From positions 1 through 64,000 of the forward strand of contig JBGSKY010000287.1 of assembly GCA_041740995.1 (NCBI GenBank): 64,000 bases of DNA. The letters run 5' to 3'. This stretch comes from JBGSKY01 sp041740995 (GTDB lineage Bacteria > Planctomycetota > Planctomycetia > Pirellulales > Pirellulaceae). The notes beneath the pieces are model-generated. The model was not told where the DNA came from and did not search any database. It saw only the letters and a list, made by a program, of their open reading frames with translations. A program made the translations under genes and the position numbers. The stretch's first letter is position 1; each line of letters begins with the position of its first letter. Positions 1-8,715 of this stretch are shown here, one piece after another.

Positions 1-349
1 CAAAGATCGGTCCTTTAACGAAGTGCATTCGTCGGCTGCCATCATCGTGTTGTTCCAGTATTTCGGTACCGGTGATGTCAGCGGGCATCAAGTCTGGCGT
101 GAACTGGATGCGCTGAAAGTTAAGATGAAAGATCTGCGAAACCGATCGAACAAGCAACGTCTTGGCAAGCCCCGGCGCGCCGGTGATCAAGCAGTGCGTA
201 CCGGCGAAAAGGCAGATCAACAATTGGTCGATAACTTCCTTTTGCCCGACGATCGCTTTGGAAAGCTCGGTATCTATACGCTGGCGAGATTCGCGGACCA
301 ATTCGATCAGACGCGTTTGCTCTTCGATGTTCCCTAACGCTGCATTCAC
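1..349 (-). CDS. MoxR family AAA+ ATPase (partial, C-terminus outside window)
   Basis: The first ~116 residues of a MoxR-type AAA+ ATPase are visible; the gene runs off the window edge. The reading frame holds the family landmarks in order: an IVGQ motif near residue 33, the Walker A loop GAPGLAKT at about 57-64, then the FTPDLMPADITG segment typical of MoxR. The start is taken as GTG at 349-347, because a stop codon (TGA) lies five codons upstream in frame and no ATG is available. MoxR ATPases act as chaperones that help insert metals or assemble large complexes. The gene follows a DUF4159 gene by 47 bp on the same strand, an arrangement I know from planctomycetes where DUF58 and membrane genes usually follow. 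The specific client is unknown. Confidence 0.9.
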   Translation of the reverse strand, partial: MNAALGNIEEQTRLIELVRESRQRIDTELSKAIVGQKEVIDQLLICLFAGTHCLITGAPGLAKTLLVRSVSQIFHLNFQRIQFTPDLMPADITGTEILEQHDDGSRRMHFVKGPIF

Positions 350-396
350 AGTGGCTGGCTTTCAAGTGGGTAGAGGTTGGTATGAGTCTGACGCCA

Positions 397-1239
397 TCAA
401 TGCGTCATCGCGTAGACAATAATGTTGATGCCGAGTGGATACGCTTTCTTGACCGAAAATTCTTCGAAGTACCATTGGTTCTCGCCTTCGCGTTCCCAGC
501 CGTCGCCGAGGTCTGTATTGTGACAGATGAAGACCATGATTCGTCCGCTGTCGTCACTGATCGCGCGATAAACCGGTTTGCTGGTATCGGATTCGTATCG
601 CTGCTCCCAAGTGATGCCTTGCGCGCGACCATATTCGGCAGCGTTGATCGAAGGCACCTGTGGCTTCTCTTTCAAATCGTAGACGCAGTGAAAAATTTCA
701 TGCTCCAGCGGCACATCGACGATTGGGCGATCCGGAAAGACGCGTTTCATTTGGCTGGCGAAGTTCTGGTATTCGTATTCGCCCCAAAAGTCGTCAACCA
801 TCATGAAACCGCCGTTTAAGCAATAACGCCGCAAGGCTGCAGCCTCCGCTTCGTCAAATTCCAGCCCACCAGGCTCGATCATGTAGACGAATGGATAGTC
901 AAACAATTTCGGTTCGGTCAGATCGATAATGACCGGATTTGGATTGACCTTCAAGGTCGTCAGTTGTTGCAATCGCAACGAGAAGTTTAGGTCGCTGTCT
1001 GGATAGTCGGTCGACCACCCGCCGCCACGCCCTTGATAGTTGGAACGGTAACGAATGCGAGCGAAGGTGAAGACGTCGTCGGGAAATTTTGGATCGACAT
1101 CCCACGTCGGAACGCCGCGGCGGTCCAATCCAATGTCGTAGTCGCCTTGCCAACGTCGCCCACCACGTCGCTGTGCCAGAGCGGTTACGCAAACAGCGAG
1201 GACGACGATCAAAAGCAAGACGGTTCGGGCATTTGGCAT
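397..1239 (-). CDS. DUF4159 domain protein, secreted or periplasmic
   Basis: A 280-aa protein with an N-terminal hydrophobic signal (residues ~5-22, likely cleaved after ALA) followed by an Arg/Gly-rich stretch and one DUF4159 domain. Visible features are FTFARIRYRSN near residue 58, the VMIEPGG-like strand, FMMVDDFWG near residue 145 and HEIFHCVYDL near residue 180. DUF4159 has a fold related to glutamine amidotransferase/ThuA-like proteins, but its biochemical role is not established. The ATG start lies just downstream (in gene direction) of the repeat array at 1258-1563. It probably forms an operon with the MoxR gene after it. The family assignment is confident; a role in a MoxR-dependent membrane complex is inferred from neighbourhood only. 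Confidence 0.85.
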   Translation of the reverse strand: MPNARTVLLLIVVLAVCVTALAQRRGGRRWQGDYDIGLDRRGVPTWDVDPKFPDDVFTFARIRYRSNYQGRGGGWSTDYPDSDLNFSLRLQQLTTLKVNPNPVIIDLTEPKLFDYPFVYMIEPGGLEFDEAEAAALRRYCLNGGFMMVDDFWGEYEYQNFASQMKRVFPDRPIVDVPLEHEIFHCVYDLKEKPQVPSINAAEYGRAQGITWEQRYESDTSKPVYRAISDDSGRIMVFICHNTDLGDGWEREGENQWYFEEFSVKKAYPLGINIIVYAMTH

Positions 1240-1257
1240 AAATTGTTCTTCTTCTTT

Positions 1258-1563
1258 TGCGGTACGGCACGAGCCGTCCGGTTCTTTTTGTGCGAGCCAA
1301 CTTGTGTGTTGAAGAACCGGAGGGCTTGCGCCCGTTCCGCTACTGTTTCTTCTTCTTTTTCTTCTTTAGCGGTACGGCACGAACCGTCCGGTTCTTTTTT
1401 TGCGAACACAACTTGTGTGTTGAGGAACCGGAGGGCTTGCGCCCGTTCCGCTACTGTTTCTTCTTCTTTTTCTTCTTTAGCGGCAGGGCGCGAGCCGTCC
1501 GGTTTTTTGTGCGAACCAACTTGTGTGTTGAAGGACCGGAGGGCTTGCGCCCGTTCCGCTACT
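1258..1563. repeat. Three tandem 110-bp units of a structured hairpin repeat (family A)
   Basis: Three copies start near 1258, 1367 and 1478 with an exact 110-bp period (the GGTACGGCAC-type box recurs at 1261, 1371 and 1481). Each unit carries ACGGCACGAGCCGTCCGG, a short linker containing AACTTGTGTGTTG, then GAACCGGAGGGCTTGCGC and CCGTTCCGCTACTG. Units are separated by a pyrimidine-rich TTCTTCTTTTTCTTCTT spacer. CCGGTTC pairs with GAACCGG, and the side arms ACGGC/GCCGT and GGGC/GCCC can form small hairpins. The array fills the space between two minus-strand genes, ending at the stop codon of the TPR/peptidase gene. The same family occurs at 56521-56626 and 59087-59343. Confidence 0.9.
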
Positions 1564-1564
1564 G

Positions 1565-4150
1565 TTAGTGTTCCGTCATCTCATGTAACAATCGTAGAGC
1601 GGCAAGGTATCGTGGGGCGAGCTCAAGAGTTTGTAATAAATGACGCTTTGCAGATTTCGGGTTTGACGGACGCAGAGCCTTGGCAAGCTGAAAATGCAAC
1701 TCGGCTGGGTCAAGCGGGTCAAGCTCCAGCAGCGATTGCAACGATTCAGTCGCCTTTTCCAGCTCACCCAGCACTGTCGCCGCCTGCACGATCGCAGCAT
1801 GCGGCGCTGACCTCAGCGGTTGAACGGCCAAATAACGGTTCGCCCAATCGAGCACCTTCGCCCATTCTTTTTTCTCGGTATCCAATTCGATCAGCCGCTG
1901 CCACGCATCGAGCGAATTAGGGCAATGCGTTGCAAACTGACTCAGCGTTTTATATTCGTCGTCGCCGCGTTCCAGTTTGCGATAGCAGGCCGCCAACATC
2001 GAATAGACGCCATCAATCGAATAGTCGTCTGGCTCGACTTTCTGCAGCTCCGTTAAAACTTGCAATGCGTCATCGTAATTGCGACGAGCAAGCTGAAGCT
2101 TCGCCGTCGCTCGCAGCGCGAGCGCATTGTTCGGATGCGAAGCCAAGAAGTTTTGCAGCTCTTCCGGATCGACTGCGTTTCGTCCGCCGCCGGGGCCCGC
2201 CGGTCGCGATCGTGGATTCGTCGCTTCTCCCGCAATCGCAATCTCTTCGTCAGCCATCGGTTGCCAATCGGCGTCGGGACCATACGCGTTGGCCTGAGCG
2301 ATGGCGTAAGCTTCAAATTGTTCATCCAACGCCGATAGTGATCCGGTCAATCTTTCTAGCGCCGCGTTGATTGGCAAGCCAGCTCCAAGGTCATCAAGCA
2401 GTCGGGTCAAACTTGCAAAGCTATATTGCTGAATCAAAAATCGGACAGCCAGCGACGATTCAAAATACGCGAACTGCAAATGCAGCCCGGATTTAGGACG
2501 CAAGAAAGCGCTGCTCAGCTCGCTCAGCGGTGTCAGGTCATCGCCCAGCAGCATCGCACGGTACTGGCGGTCCATCGGCTGGCCCCACGTCCCGTTTTCC
2601 TCGCGTTCTTCGTAGACCGAGATCCCTTCGCTGAGCCAGCGCGGCATCCGATTTTTCGATTTTTGTAGCGTCACGACGTGACAATATTCGTGCCACAAAA
2701 CCGACTGCCAATTTTGAGGTTGCTCACCGCCCGATGCCGGCGAGTTGGCGGTAATGAGTCGACCAAAACAGACGCCAAGATAGCCTTCGCCGCCGGGCAG
2801 CCCAAAGGTGCGAATCGCGAAATCTTGTTGGTTTGGAAAAATCTCCACATAAACTGGCTCTTCAAGTTTCGCAGCGTATTTTTCGGTCAACGTGCGACGT
2901 GCGCGGCTGAGCAAATCGATGACCGCGTCGCCATAAATTTTCGCTTCGCGAGCTTCCATTCGAACGACAAGGCCATCGGTTTCCAGCGACGTAAACTTGT
3001 CGAGCTGGTCACGCAGTTTGGACAGGTTGAAGGCCACGACATTGTATTGATCGTTGCTTCGAAAGGCCTCTAAAACTTTCCAACCTTCCTCGGTCTTCCC
3101 CAAACGCAGCAGGTCTTGAGCCAGTCCAGCCATCGCCGCTTGATGAAGCGGTTCCATCGTCAAAGCACGTCGATAGGCTTCGACGGCTTCCTCGAATCGA
3201 TAGTGCCGCGAAAGCTTTTCAGCGATCTTCGTATCGACCGCGGGATTCAGCTTCCAGGGCTCCAGGGCCGTCCGCCGACATTCACCTTCGGCTTCGTATC
3301 GGCCTTGAAGATGCGCGATGATGCTGCGATTGGCCCACGCCAATGGTTCATGTGGATTGACGGCCAGGACTTCTTGCAAGAGCATTTCGGCTTCATCGTA
3401 CTGTTCAGCATCGACTTTGTTTTCCGCGGCCATCAGCAATGACGGGACGTGTCGCGGATTGAGCTTCAGCGCCGCCAGCAACGCTGCCGTCGATTGCTCG
3501 TCGTCGGTTTCGCTCCACGCAAGAGCTTGCAAGTAATGCAATTGAGGGTCGAGCGGTTGAGTTTTAATGGCGGCGGCGACCGAACGGCTGGCTTCTTGAA
3601 AATCGGATTTGTCGAGTGCCAGTTCCGTGCTGACCTGTAACGCTTCAACGTTCGCCGGGTTGGTCTTGAGCGCTTTGTCGAGGCATAATTCGAGCACTTG
3701 CCGAGGGTCTTCGCCTTGGGTCAGCAGCAGTTGGCCCAGCGGTACCAGTTCGTCGCGGCCGCTGTATCGCCACGGCATTTTCTGGATCGCTTCGGTCATG
3801 ATGGCAAGCTGTTTTTTTGCGTCCAGACCTCGATTGTTGCGCTGGTAAACTTGAACGCCGATCAGCCGCAGTCGCAAATCGTCGCTGAATCGTTCGAGCC
3901 CCGTTTCGTAGCTGGCCAGCGCTTCGGAATACTTGCCGATTGCAAGCTGGCATCGAACCAGCAGCCGCGTCCATTGCGGATTCCAAGTCCGCCGGTCTAC
4001 TTCGGACTGACATTCGGCAGCGCATTGATCATATTGGCCAGCGAAGAACATCCGTTCGGTTTCGGCATAGTCGGCAGCAGTCGACGGGCGAGCTAGCACG
4101 GCTGACCATAACACGACGATCGACCAGAACAACTTTCGAAGCAAGTGCAT
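1565..4150 (-). CDS. Secreted TPR protein with gluzincin-type peptidase domain
   Basis: An 861-aa protein with a signal peptide (residues 1-25, cleavage near STA|AD). Tetratricopeptide-type helices occupy about 30-380, a metallopeptidase-like core about 420-620, and more TPR-like helices about 660-861. The core has HEYCH at 487-491 (an HExxH zinc motif) and WLSEGISVYEE with Glu508 as the probable third zinc ligand, the pattern of peptidase MA/gluzincin-like domains. It is therefore probably an active zinc peptidase in the periplasm, with TPRs for protein binding; the substrate cannot be told from sequence. The ATG at 4150 is supported by the signal peptide. The TAA stop directly abuts the repeat array. 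Confidence 0.85.
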   Translation of the reverse strand: MHLLRKLFWSIVVLWSAVLARPSTAADYAETERMFFAGQYDQCAAECQSEVDRRTWNPQWTRLLVRCQLAIGKYSEALASYETGLERFSDDLRLRLIGVQVYQRNNRGLDAKKQLAIMTEAIQKMPWRYSGRDELVPLGQLLLTQGEDPRQVLELCLDKALKTNPANVEALQVSTELALDKSDFQEASRSVAAAIKTQPLDPQLHYLQALAWSETDDEQSTAALLAALKLNPRHVPSLLMAAENKVDAEQYDEAEMLLQEVLAVNPHEPLAWANRSIIAHLQGRYEAEGECRRTALEPWKLNPAVDTKIAEKLSRHYRFEEAVEAYRRALTMEPLHQAAMAGLAQDLLRLGKTEEGWKVLEAFRSNDQYNVVAFNLSKLRDQLDKFTSLETDGLVVRMEAREAKIYGDAVIDLLSRARRTLTEKYAAKLEEPVYVEIFPNQQDFAIRTFGLPGGEGYLGVCFGRLITANSPASGGEQPQNWQSVLWHEYCHVVTLQKSKNRMPRWLSEGISVYEEREENGTWGQPMDRQYRAMLLGDDLTPLSELSSAFLRPKSGLHLQFAYFESSLAVRFLIQQYSFASLTRLLDDLGAGLPINAALERLTGSLSALDEQFEAYAIAQANAYGPDADWQPMADEEIAIAGEATNPRSRPAGPGGGRNAVDPEELQNFLASHPNNALALRATAKLQLARRNYDDALQVLTELQKVEPDDYSIDGVYSMLAACYRKLERGDDEYKTLSQFATHCPNSLDAWQRLIELDTEKKEWAKVLDWANRYLAVQPLRSAPHAAIVQAATVLGELEKATESLQSLLELDPLDPAELHFQLAKALRPSNPKSAKRHLLQTLELAPRYLAALRLLHEMTEH

Positions 4151-4729
4151 AGGCAGTTAGCTTGGCAGGAGGGGATTTTTAGCGGGCCTTGTTTGGCGAG
4201 TCTTTCTGTTATACCCGTTCGTCCAGCGGCTTGCACGGGTTTTCAATTACTTGCGTAGCCGGACTTGCCAAAGTTTGGTTCCCATCGCGTTTTCTGAAGC
4301 TTGGCGACTGTCGCAGAGTGTTTTCAATGCCGATCATGTCAACTTGGCTTGGAAAGGGGCTCGCAAGTTGCTGATCACTCGCGACAAGAAAATCGCTGCG
4401 AAATCGTTGCTGACTTCCATTTTAAGCTGAGATGCGCTCACTGCATTTGGTGATGCTAGGCGTTTTTTGCATGATCGCATTGCCTGATAGTAACGATAGC
4501 AGCGATCCGTACCTGACGACTGAGGCCATTCAAAGCCGACACCAATGCTTCAACCAAATTTAAATTGCGGGTAACTCGTAGTCGACGTCCCCAGACTTCG
4601 GGACCTTTTTGTTGCGCAATTCGATCTCTGGCGAGATCGGCTACCCTGAGATTGAATGTGATTTCGGCACCAGGTTTCGTCCGCAAGGCACGCCAATTTG
4701 AGATCTGCAATCGCCATCTTTCAAATCGC
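4151..4729. other. Intergenic stretch without a convincing gene
   Basis: About 580 bp between the TPR/peptidase gene and the DUF1501 remnant. Several open frames exist on both strands (for example 4456-4737 minus), but their translations are Arg-rich, start without good ribosome-binding sites and match no family I recognise. The segment just upstream of 4150 should contain the promoter of the TPR/peptidase gene; I could not single out promoter boxes. Part of it may be decayed coding DNA, since a recognisable pseudogene follows directly. Confidence 0.5.
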
Positions 4730-5014
4730 AAGAGCACCAGCGGCGACTGGGACAGCCATGACTATCTCGAACGCAGACATTCTGCCCGGATTAAGTGTGT
4801 CGATAAACCGATCGGCGCATTGATTCGCGACTTGAAGCAGCGAAGTCATCCACGAACTGTTTGCTTGCGAAACGTCGACGGCCAAATTGATGATCATGTC
4901 CAGATGATTCTGCCGTTCGAAAGATCTTCTGCGGCAAAGGGGTCACTCCGGCGAAAAACTTTGTCGATGGCGTCCTCAGCTTGGCGTTTGCCAATATCGA
5001 GATTCGGCCTGATA
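4730..5014 (+). pseudogene. Decayed DUF1501 C-terminal fragment
   Basis: From about 4742 the plus strand encodes GDWDSHDYLERRH followed by KCVDKPIGALIRDLKQR. This matches the conserved block near the C-terminal third of DUF1501 (sulfatase-like) proteins: the WDSH metal-ligand motif and the VDKPIxALIxDLKQR helix. After this block the expected GGEFGRTP and GRDHH motifs are not readable in frame. A shifted frame further on gives GKGVTPAKNFV, resembling the DUF1501 GGGVKPG strand. The fragment is therefore frameshifted and truncated at both ends, and its 3' end runs into the convergent DUF1552 gene. DUF1501 proteins normally pair with DUF1549 cytochromes in planctomycetes, so an older operon may have stood here. 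Confidence 0.7.
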
Positions 5015-6376
5015 TCAAACAAGAAGCCCCGGCAGCAGGCCAGTCGAATCGCCGAACGAAGCTGTTTCACCATCAACTGCGTTCATGATCGAAGCATATA
5101 AATTCGCTAGCGGCGTATCCGGCTCGAAATCCAAATGTTGGCCCGCGGCAAGCTTTCCTCCGGCCCGTCCTGCCAATATGATCGGTAAATCGTGAGGCGA
5201 GTGGTAGTGACCTTCGCGTAGATCAGAACCGAACAACAACGCTGTGTTATCTAAAAGCGTCCGCTCGCCTTCTTGAATCGACTTCATTCGGTCAAGCATA
5301 TAGGCCATCTGAGAAATATGCCATTTTGCGATCTGTTGATATTTTGCGATCTTTTGCGGATCATTTTCATGATGGGAAATATTATGAAAGCCATCATTAA
5401 TTCCATCTAAAAATGAAAAATTAATGTTGCTAACAGAATTGCCAAACATAAACGAGCTCACCCGTGTAATGTCCGCTTGAAACGCCAGGACCATAATATC
5501 TAACATCAGTCGAACATGGGCCGCGTGAGTCTCCGGAATATGTTCGTCCAGGTCATTGGGAGCGTCGAGCGAACAAAGCGGCTTCCATTGCTTGCCCGCT
5601 TCTGAATCCAATCGATCAATACGCGTCTCGATGCTTCGTACGCTTTCAAGATACTCATCAAGCCGATTGCGGTCGGCGACACTCAAATCGTTTTGCAATC
5701 GATCCGCGTCCTCCAATACAAAATCGAGCAGATTATTAATCCGCGCCGAATTGTTCGCCGACGGGTTAGCGGCGCTGAGCAAACGCTCGTAAGCTAAACG
5801 AGGGTGAACCTCTTTGGCCATCGGACGACGAGGCCCGCGCCAAGAAATATGCGCACCGTAAACTCTTGTGTAGCCAACAGCGGCATCAATGCCTGTCGCG
5901 ACCGGTTCAATGCCCAGTTCCAGCGATGAAAGTGGTGTCGCGGCCCCGATTTTATTGGCAATCAACTGATCAAAAGATACGCCATTGCAATTCAAATCGA
6001 CGCCCGTTGTCTTCGTAATCTTAGTCGACGTTAACAGCCCAGCGGTTTTAACATAATGACCATCGCCGTATTCTGATTCGCGATTCCAAAGATTGCTCAG
6101 CACCGTCAAGTCGCTCTTATGACGGCTTAGCGGCTGCATCGTATCAGCCAGTTCGAAATCTCTTCCGATGCCCGTCGGCTTCCAATGATCTTTGCCAACT
6201 CCATTAGGCATAAACAGAACGCCTGTTCGAATCGGTGCTTGATCGGGCATATCGCCAGCGTAGGCGTTACCAATCTTTACAGACTCCAGCCACGGTAGTG
6301 ACAAACAGACGCCAGCGCCGCGTAAAAATCGACGTCGTGATTGAACGCTAGTAGCTTTAGAAAACAAATCAGACAT
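5015..6376 (-). CDS. DUF1552 domain protein with twin-arginine signal
   Basis: A 453-aa protein that begins with a twin-arginine type signal (SRRRFLRGAGVCLSLPWLES, ~13-32), so it is probably exported folded through Tat. The rest is a full-length DUF1552 domain, with GVLFMPNGVGKDHWKP near residue 52, the DLTVLSNLWN segment and DLREGHYHSPHDLPIILAG close to the C-terminus. DUF1552 proteins are abundant in planctomycetes, verrucomicrobia and myxobacteria and almost always follow a DUF1592/DUF1588 cytochrome. They resemble DUF1501/sulfatase-like proteins but have no proven reaction. The ATG overlaps the TAA of the upstream cytochrome gene by one base (TAATG), implying coupled translation. Confidence 0.93.
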   Translation of the reverse strand: MSDLFSKATSVQSRRRFLRGAGVCLSLPWLESVKIGNAYAGDMPDQAPIRTGVLFMPNGVGKDHWKPTGIGRDFELADTMQPLSRHKSDLTVLSNLWNRESEYGDGHYVKTAGLLTSTKITKTTGVDLNCNGVSFDQLIANKIGAATPLSSLELGIEPVATGIDAAVGYTRVYGAHISWRGPRRPMAKEVHPRLAYERLLSAANPSANNSARINNLLDFVLEDADRLQNDLSVADRNRLDEYLESVRSIETRIDRLDSEAGKQWKPLCSLDAPNDLDEHIPETHAAHVRLMLDIMVLAFQADITRVSSFMFGNSVSNINFSFLDGINDGFHNISHHENDPQKIAKYQQIAKWHISQMAYMLDRMKSIQEGERTLLDNTALLFGSDLREGHYHSPHDLPIILAGRAGGKLAAGQHLDFEPDTPLANLYASIMNAVDGETASFGDSTGLLPGLLV

Positions 6377-8418
6377 TACTTGTTTATACTGTTGTCATGA
6401 AGGGAAGTGAAATGTTCGGTTGGCAGCGGAGATCGATTTGAAATGCCGCGAGTCCGAAACGGAACACTATTAATAATTTCATACAGCGTAACATTGAGGC
6501 GATAATCAGCCGCGATCGTAGCCGCAGTAATACGTTCGATCTCATAAAAGTCGCTCTCGACAAGCGAGCGTCCAACGGCAAATCCAAAGATTCGCCGAAC
6601 CAATTGTTTCGTAAAACTATCTTTATTTTCAAGTAATATCTTTTTTAGCTCTGCCGGTCCGTCGAAGCTCTTACCACTGGGCAATTGACCGGTCAAATCA
6701 AGTGGTGAACCGTTGTCGGAATCGCGAAATTTGCCGATCGGATCAAAGCACTCCAAGCCAAATCCCAACGGATCAATTGCGTCGTGACAGCTGGCACAAC
6801 TTGCATTTGCTCTATGTTCTTCCAAGCGTTGACGAACCGTCTTGTTCGCGATTGAATTGGTCGACTCTTCGAGCGCTGGAATGCCTGGCGGTGGCGGCGG
6901 CGGGACATAGCCCAGCACAGTTTCCATCAGCCATTTACCTCGTAGGACTGGACTGGTCCGCGCAGAGTGTGACGAAACCAGCAGCGGTCCAGCCATCGTG
7001 ACAATGCCGCCACGAATGCTGTCCTTGGGAAGATCGTATCGTTGGACATATTCGCTCAGATAACGCCCCGGCGTTTCGACTTGGTAAATCGGCGCGATAT
7101 CCTCGTTCATGAAAATGTAGTCCGCATCGATCAAATCCAGCAGCGGTCGCTCGTGTCGGATAATGTATTCCAAAGTTCGCACCGGTTCGATCCGCAACGA
7201 ATCAGCAACCTCGTCGTTCATTTGAGGAAAGACCACTGGATCGGGGCGTTTCTTTATTCCGATGTCTTTGGTGCCCAGCCATTGACCGACGAAGCTTTCC
7301 AAGAAACCCTGGAATCGGCGATCGTGAATCATTCGATCGATTTCAGACTTCAATTTTTCCGGATCATCCAAGGCTCCGTCCATCGCGGCATGACGCAGCG
7401 ATTCGTCGGGCATCGAGTTGAACAGAAAATAGCTGATCCGAGTCGCGAACTCATAGATGCTCACCGGCTCAACTTCTTCCGGCCGCGACGGCCGCTCCAT
7501 TAAGATTAGAAAGCTTGGACTGCAAACAACGGCCGTCATGGCCTCAAATAACGATTCGTCGTAAGCAATGTCGTTCTGCCTTGCCGAATGAAAGAGCTTC
7601 AACAATCCAGCTGTTTCGTACTCAGCGACAGGACGTCGGTACGCTCGCGTCGCGAAATCGGTAAGTGTCTGCCGCGCAGCATCCGCTTCTGGAACTTGCG
7701 GACCGGGACGCTTGGTGATCAGCAACTCACGCGATGTATTGTTTTTGGCAACGTAACCAAATGCAGCGACGGCCGCGTCGATGTATTTTTCAGCATGCAG
7801 CGGTGACAGAAATAGCGTCTCAGCCGCGTTATCAAACCCTTCGCCACCTGCGCCGTCTTCGGGCAGTTCCGCACCCACGTCGAAGTTGATTGCCAGCAAG
7901 TCTCGCATGGTGTTGGAATACTGGTCACGATTCAACCGGCGAAGCCGAAATGGCCCGGGCCTCGGACCGCTTTTGCGCGTCGCGTCTTGCAGAACGCCGG
8001 AAATCCACTGGCAAAGGAAATCTCGATCGCTTGTTGAAAGTTGTTCCGCATCGCGAGGCGGCATCTGCAGATCGACGACCCGCTGACGAATTTGCTCCCA
8101 GCGTGCGCGATCGTTGACGACATCTTGTTTGCCTTCTAACCGCGTCAGATCGATTTCGCCATCGGGATTATTCCCTTCATGGCAGCCAACGCAGTAGTTG
8201 GAGACCAAGCTTTGGGCCCGCTGCAAATCGTCATCAGCACGAACTGACGGCAGGCTGGCGATGAGAAAAAGCAGCATCCAGTTGCTGATTGACGGAGCAC
8301 GGCCAAAAAAATTGCGCCAGTTCGATATGCGTCGCTTTGTACAACGATTCTTCGGAATCGACGTCGAGCGAGCAGAGTTCTGTGGTTCGTTCCAATCCCT
8401 GGAAGACATGAGCAACAT
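6376..8418 (-). CDS. PSCyt cytochrome-like protein with DUF1587/DUF1592/DUF1588 domains
   Basis: A 680-aa protein of the planctomycete-type cytochrome family. A haem-binding motif CVGCH (C76, C79, H80) opens the PSCyt-like domain. It is followed by DUF1587 (FRLRRLNRDQYSNTMRDLL, ~158-176), DUF1595 (FATRAYRRPV), DUF1592 around 310-440, DUF1588 with GKWLMETVLGYVPPPPPPG and a second haem-like motif CASCHDAIDPLGFGLE, then DUF1585. A hydrophobic signal at 48-61 (MLLFLIASLPSVRA) follows a 47-residue charged leader, so translation may really start at the ATG at 8277. It probably transfers electrons in the periplasm together with its translationally coupled DUF1552 partner; the substrate is unknown. 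Confidence 0.93.
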   Translation of the reverse strand: MLLMSSRDWNEPQNSARSTSIPKNRCTKRRISNWRNFFGRAPSISNWMLLFLIASLPSVRADDDLQRAQSLVSNYCVGCHEGNNPDGEIDLTRLEGKQDVVNDRARWEQIRQRVVDLQMPPRDAEQLSTSDRDFLCQWISGVLQDATRKSGPRPGPFRLRRLNRDQYSNTMRDLLAINFDVGAELPEDGAGGEGFDNAAETLFLSPLHAEKYIDAAVAAFGYVAKNNTSRELLITKRPGPQVPEADAARQTLTDFATRAYRRPVAEYETAGLLKLFHSARQNDIAYDESLFEAMTAVVCSPSFLILMERPSRPEEVEPVSIYEFATRISYFLFNSMPDESLRHAAMDGALDDPEKLKSEIDRMIHDRRFQGFLESFVGQWLGTKDIGIKKRPDPVVFPQMNDEVADSLRIEPVRTLEYIIRHERPLLDLIDADYIFMNEDIAPIYQVETPGRYLSEYVQRYDLPKDSIRGGIVTMAGPLLVSSHSARTSPVLRGKWLMETVLGYVPPPPPPGIPALEESTNSIANKTVRQRLEEHRANASCASCHDAIDPLGFGLECFDPIGKFRDSDNGSPLDLTGQLPSGKSFDGPAELKKILLENKDSFTKQLVRRIFGFAVGRSLVESDFYEIERITAATIAADYRLNVTLYEIINSVPFRTRGISNRSPLPTEHFTSLHDNSINK

Positions 8419-8715
8419 TTCGCTAAAGGTAATTCTTTCAAGGTCGGCGGGGCCGCAAATCGCGGATGACGCTTGAGTACTCTCAGCAACAGGCTGTGGC
8501 AGGTTCCGTCCTGACCGTCGTGATCATAGCGAATCGAACTTCCGCAGCCAAGCTTAACTTTGCTTATGCTGGCTATAGTGTTCGACAGCCACCAATCGCT
8601 CGCGTTTCAACTTTATTTCTAAAGCAGGAAAGGTTTCCAGCCTGTCGGACGGCTTTTAATTCGCCGCTCTCGACTAAGGAATTGTCCTGAAGCAATTTCC
8701 AAAAGTTCCTTGACG
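8419..8715. other. Upstream region of the DUF1592 gene; no gene seen
   Basis: Roughly 300 bp between the DUF1592 gene start and the family B repeat array. It must hold the promoter of the DUF1592-DUF1552 pair, but I saw no clear promoter boxes. A sequence near 8624-8645 (GCAGGAAAGGTTTCCAGCCT) is reminiscent of one arm of the inverted repeat at 51884-51985. Open frames here have no family resemblance. Confidence 0.4.

Noticed and set aside
1258..1563. CRISPR array
   Set aside because: Units are ~85 bp of structured sequence with near-identical pyrimidine spacers, not short repeats with unique spacers, and there are no cas genes.
1033..1920. 295-codon plus-strand ORF across the repeat array
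   Set aside because: Its length comes from the 110-bp tandem units and antisense overlap with two well supported minus-strand genes; the translation is repetitive and matches no family.
4565..5101. Taking the 178-codon plus-strand ORF as a real gene
   Set aside because: Only a ~35-residue block matches DUF1501; the rest is out of frame and the ORF overlaps the DUF1552 gene, so it is better described as a pseudogene fragment.
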